A stretch of 64,000 nt of DNA from Lobosporangium transversale. Taxonomy: Eukaryota; Mortierellomycota; Mortierellomycetes; Mortierellales; Mortierellaceae. The DNA is taken from assembly GCF_002105155.1 (NCBI RefSeq), contig NW_019028987.1, positions 1 to 64,000 on the forward strand, written 5' to 3'. The position numbers were made by a program, and so were the translations under genes. Positions 61,375 through 64,000 of the stretch are shown here, piece by piece. Position 1 is the first letter of the stretch; every line of letters starts with the position of its first letter. The notes under the pieces are model-generated. The model made no database searches, was not told where the DNA came from, and saw only the letters and a list, made by a program, of their open reading frames with translations.

Positions 61375-62535
61375 ATGTCACAGAACCCCCATCCAGAGAT
61401 CTATACTCCGCGAGCCCTCGAAGAGCTTGCTCAAGACCCTAACGTGGATCCTCGCCAAGTTCTAGCACACCTACAATCCCACGCTGAGGCCGTTAGCGGC
61501 ATGCAACAGCAAATCCAGAATATCCAAGGCATAATGAATCAACAACATGCACAACTAAATAGCAATCCTGATCCTGCAGGGCTAATCACCCTCCGTAGTG
61601 CCATTGAAGCTCTTGCAGCACAACACCAAGAACAAAGGAGCATGCAGCGCACCTTTGAACGGGACATGCAGTCCATCTTAAATCGCCTTGCCAACCGGGC
61701 CACCGCCCCCGCTGTACGAACTGCTGTTCCACAGTCTATCGCCTCTAAATTCAAGGGCAACAGTGAGGAGCTGTCTCTTTCCGACTTCCGTGCCCGCCTC
61801 CAAGTTGTTTTTGCCCGCTTCCCCGATGCCTTGTCCAGCGATGAGGACAAAATCAATTATTCCCTCCAGTGCCTAGATGGCGACGCATCTCGGCACTTCG
61901 CTCCATACATCAATGGAGAACTTGAGGATGTCTCTGGTGTCTTGACTTCGTATGAAGTATTCATCGAAACCCTTGAAGAATTCTTTGGTGATCATCTTGA
62001 ACAAGAAGACGTCGAGCACCAGCTCTCCTGTATCCGCCAGTCAGGTTCCATGATCGAGTACGTGACAGAGTTCCGCCGCCTTGCTGCCCGCAGTGGTTGG
62101 AATGACCGAGCTCTCAAAGCTCGCTTCAAGAAAGGTCTGTCGAGCGAAATCCATGGCCTCCTGTTACCCCAATGGTCCAAGTTTAAGACTGTGCACGAGG
62201 TACAGACCGCTGCGATCGATGCGTATAGAAATCTGTCCTCGCATCGTCGTCAGCGACCTCGTTTTGATTCCTTCAAGTCTCAACATCAACCTGCTCGTCG
62301 CCCTCCCCCAGCGGCTACTTCTGCTACAACAACCTCCTCCTCAGCTCCATCTATGGCAATGGATGTAGATGCTATGCGCGCTCGGCGCCTCACACCCGAA
62401 GAAAAGAAGCGCCGCAGAGATATGGGTCTTTGCCTGTACTGTGGGGGCGCTAACCACATTGCTCTGAATTGCCCTACCAAGAAAACCATCCATGCTTCGG
62501 TTGTTGAAGCCGAATCGGGAAACGACTCTGCCTAG
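61375..62535 (+). CDS. gag: Ty3/gypsy Gag polyprotein
   Basis: Structural protein of the virus-like particle. An uninterrupted frame of 386 residues starts at ATG 61375 (MSQNPHPEIYTPRALEEL). The middle is the retrotransposon Gag fold (FKGNSEELSLSDFRARLQVV, ...EEFFGDHLEQEDVEHQL, IEYVTEFRRLAARSGWND). The C-terminus is basic and ends in a CCHC zinc knuckle, CLYCGGANHIALNC. The gene stops at 62535 inside a hairpin just after a slippery heptamer; Pol follows in the -1 frame. No disabling change is seen, so the element may be young. Confidence 0.92.
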   Translation: MSQNPHPEIYTPRALEELAQDPNVDPRQVLAHLQSHAEAVSGMQQQIQNIQGIMNQQHAQLNSNPDPAGLITLRSAIEALAAQHQEQRSMQRTFERDMQSILNRLANRATAPAVRTAVPQSIASKFKGNSEELSLSDFRARLQVVFARFPDALSSDEDKINYSLQCLDGDASRHFAPYINGELEDVSGVLTSYEVFIETLEEFFGDHLEQEDVEHQLSCIRQSGSMIEYVTEFRRLAARSGWNDRALKARFKKGLSSEIHGLLLPQWSKFKTVHEVQTAAIDAYRNLSSHRRQRPRFDSFKSQHQPARRPPPAATSATTTSSSAPSMAMDVDAMRARRLTPEEKKRRRDMGLCLYCGGANHIALNCPTKKTIHASVVEAESGNDSA

Positions 62536-62560
62536 GCTCCGACGAGGAATGGATCCTAGG
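62517..62560 (+). promoter_or_regulatory. Predicted -1 ribosomal frameshift signal, gag to pol
   Basis: The heptamer G GGA AAC lies at 62517-62523 in the gag frame (codons GGA AAC), fitting X XXY YYZ. After a 7-nt spacer, CCTAGGCTCC (62531-62540) pairs with GGATCCTAGG (62551-62560) in 9 of 10 positions around a 10-nt loop. The gag stop codon (62533-62535) sits in the stem. A -1 slip puts ribosomes exactly in the open pol frame (G K R L C L G S D E E W). Confidence 0.85.
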
Positions 62561-64000
62561 AAATATGCTCACTACTTCCTCGCCCTCAAGACCTAGAATC
62601 TGCCTCCTAGTTAATATAACCTTGTCCCTGCCTAGTCAACCCCCTGTCCAAACCAAAGCTCTCATCGACTCTGGGGCGCAAGCTTCTTTCATCGATGTGA
62701 GCCTCGTCACGAAACATAACCTCATCACTGTCCCCTTGTCCACTCCCCTTCGTCTCAACATGGCTGATGGTCAGGCCAGCCTTCACGGCCTTGTCACTCA
62801 CCATGCCCCTGTCTCCCTAGCCATAGAAAATCATCGTGAAAATTTGTCATTGAACGTCACTAGTATCCAGCACCCAGTCATCCTTGGTATCGATTGGCTT
62901 GAAAAGCACAACCCTGCCATAAACTGGAAAAGGCGACTAGCTTCTTTCTCTGATGACTTCTGCAATAAAACCTGTTTTGAACAGTATCCTGTCGTGTCTT
63001 GTGAAACAATCTTGTCTAGCTTTCTTGCTTCTAGTTTCGTCCCTAGTCTTGCTCCTAGTCTTGATCTTGAAAATAATATATCTGTTAATGATTATTATCT
63101 CTGTCAATTACTCTCAGAATATCTTGAGGACCTATGTCCTACCCAGTCCTTGATCTCTGTTCCTGACCTCTCTTGTTTTTCTCTATCCCTGAATTCCAGC
63201 ACCTCTGAACCTTGCCCTGTAACACTCTCTGAATCTTTGCCCCCAACCTATTCTGAGTTCACACCACTTGTCAAAGAAAAAGAACTTGGAACTCTGCCTC
63301 CTCATAGACCCTTAGACCATGCTATCTCTCTTGAACCTGATTCCAAAATTCCATTTGGCCCCTTGTATACTTTGTCACATACTGAACTCGAAGCCCTTAA
63401 AGAATACCTCGATGATAATCTGAAAAGAGGATTTATCCGAAGGTCAGAATCCCCTGCCGGCGCTCCTGTCCTATTTGTTCCAAAAAAAGATGGCAAACTC
63501 AGACTTTGTGTCGATTATCGAGCCCTCAACAAAATAACAATCAAGAACCGCTGCCCCCTACCCTTAATATCAGAGACCTTGGACCGAATACGGTTAGCAC
63601 TCATTTTCACCAAGTTAGACCTCAAGGGCGCGTACAATCTTGTTCGTATAGCTAAGGGTGACGAATGGAAAACCGCCTTTCGCACTCGGTATGGCCATTT
63701 CGAGTACCTTGTGATGCCTTTCGGGCTCACCAATGCCCCAGCCACCTTTCAAGCCTTTCTCAACGAGGTCCTTCGTAGCTGCCTTGATACCTTCGTCGTC
63801 ATCTATTTGGACGATATCCTGATTTATTCCAACAACGAGGAGGAACACGTCCACCATGTGCGTAAGGTCTTGCAATTACTTATGGATGCTGACCTCCAAG
63901 TCAATTTGGAAAAATGCCAGTTCCATGTTACCACCGTTGAGTTTCTCGGTTACGTGATCTCTCCTACTGGCATCTCCATGGACCCTGCCAAGGTTAAGGC
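62524..64000 (+). CDS. pol: Ty3/gypsy Pol polyprotein (protease, reverse transcriptase), cut by window edge
   Basis: This frame is open from the frameshift site to the window end, about 490 codons, without a stop. First comes an aspartic protease (ALIDSGAQASFID, then HPVILGIDWLEKHNP). After a Ser/Leu-rich linker follows reverse transcriptase: PAGAPVLFVPKKDGKLRLCV, DYRALNKITIKNRCPLP, TKLDLKGAYNLVRI, FGLTNAPATFQAFLNEV and the catalytic YLDDILIYS (about 63806-63832), then FLGYVIS. The RT palm is intact. RNase H and integrase should follow beyond 64000. With intact gag and LTR this looks like a potentially mobile Ty3 element inserted into an older one. Confidence 0.92.

Noticed and set aside
1-64000. 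CRISPR array, bacterial operon or riboswitch
   Set aside because: No regularly spaced direct repeats or prokaryotic gene organisation are seen; the genes are intron-containing and eukaryotic.

Overview
The window is nuclear DNA of a filamentous, early-diverging fungus. Genes are rich in short GT-AG introns, homopolymer A/T tracts are frequent, and the conserved genes are eukaryotic housekeeping genes with fungal features (an NCS2 nucleobase permease with the QNNG signature, a fungal transgelin, Ty3 chromoviruses). A decayed phosphorylase-kinase regulatory subunit and a decayed Fanzor-type gene fit Mucoromycota or Mortierellomycota. A Mortierella-like host is my inference; nothing in the window proves it.

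Layout. 0.6-1.7 kb: broken Fanzor (TnpB-like) relic. 2.0-9.2 kb (+): REV3, DNA polymerase zeta, 12 exons, converging on a C2H2 zinc-finger gene (9.3-11.8 kb, -). 11.8-21.5 kb: a graveyard without an intact gene. It holds a TTCGAA-rich patch, a tRNA-like cassette, a 480-bp element resembling a solo LTR, unidentified coding relics, a Helitron with both ends preserved but its protein internally deleted (16657-18060), and a phosphorylase b kinase regulatory-subunit pseudogene (18.3-20.2 kb). 21.5-23.0 kb (-): TFIIF beta. 24.3-25.1 kb (+): ribosomal protein eL32. 25.2-29.6 kb (-): DIS3/Rrp44. A 179-bp divergent promoter separates DIS3 from a CTR copper transporter (29.8-30.5 kb, +). 31.3-33.4 kb (+): cytochrome P450. 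34.1-38.1 kb (+): a long coiled-coil protein. 38.5-45.3 kb (-): STT4, PI4-kinase III alpha. 46.05-48.24 kb (-): sphingosine kinase, divergent from a LYR-motif protein (48.6-50.05 kb, +). 50.2-51.4 kb (-): transgelin/calponin. 52.3-52.8 kb (-): a small secreted protein. 53.3-55.4 kb (-): uric acid/xanthine-type permease. 55.4-59.3 kb: gene-poor, with a 119-bp hAT-type MITE. 59.3-64 kb: nested transposons. A Tc1-like transposase fragment and the integrase/chromodomain end of one Ty3 element (-) are interrupted by a second, apparently intact Ty3 element (+) that runs off the window edge.

The cellular genes cover translesion synthesis, transcription initiation, translation, RNA decay, phosphoinositide and sphingolipid signalling, actin bundling, and copper and purine uptake. 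They do not form an obvious cluster; neighbours share short divergent or convergent spacers. Exon models below were made by joining GT-AG sites so that the frame is kept and family motifs stay continuous. In REV3, TFIIF beta, DIS3, CTR, P450, the coiled-coil gene, STT4, sphingosine kinase, LYR, transgelin and the permease the summed exons give a whole number of codons. The most unusual signals are a textbook -1 frameshift signal between gag and pol of the Ty3 element, the Fanzor relic, the phosphorylase-kinase relic, and the MITE and Helitron with resolvable ends.
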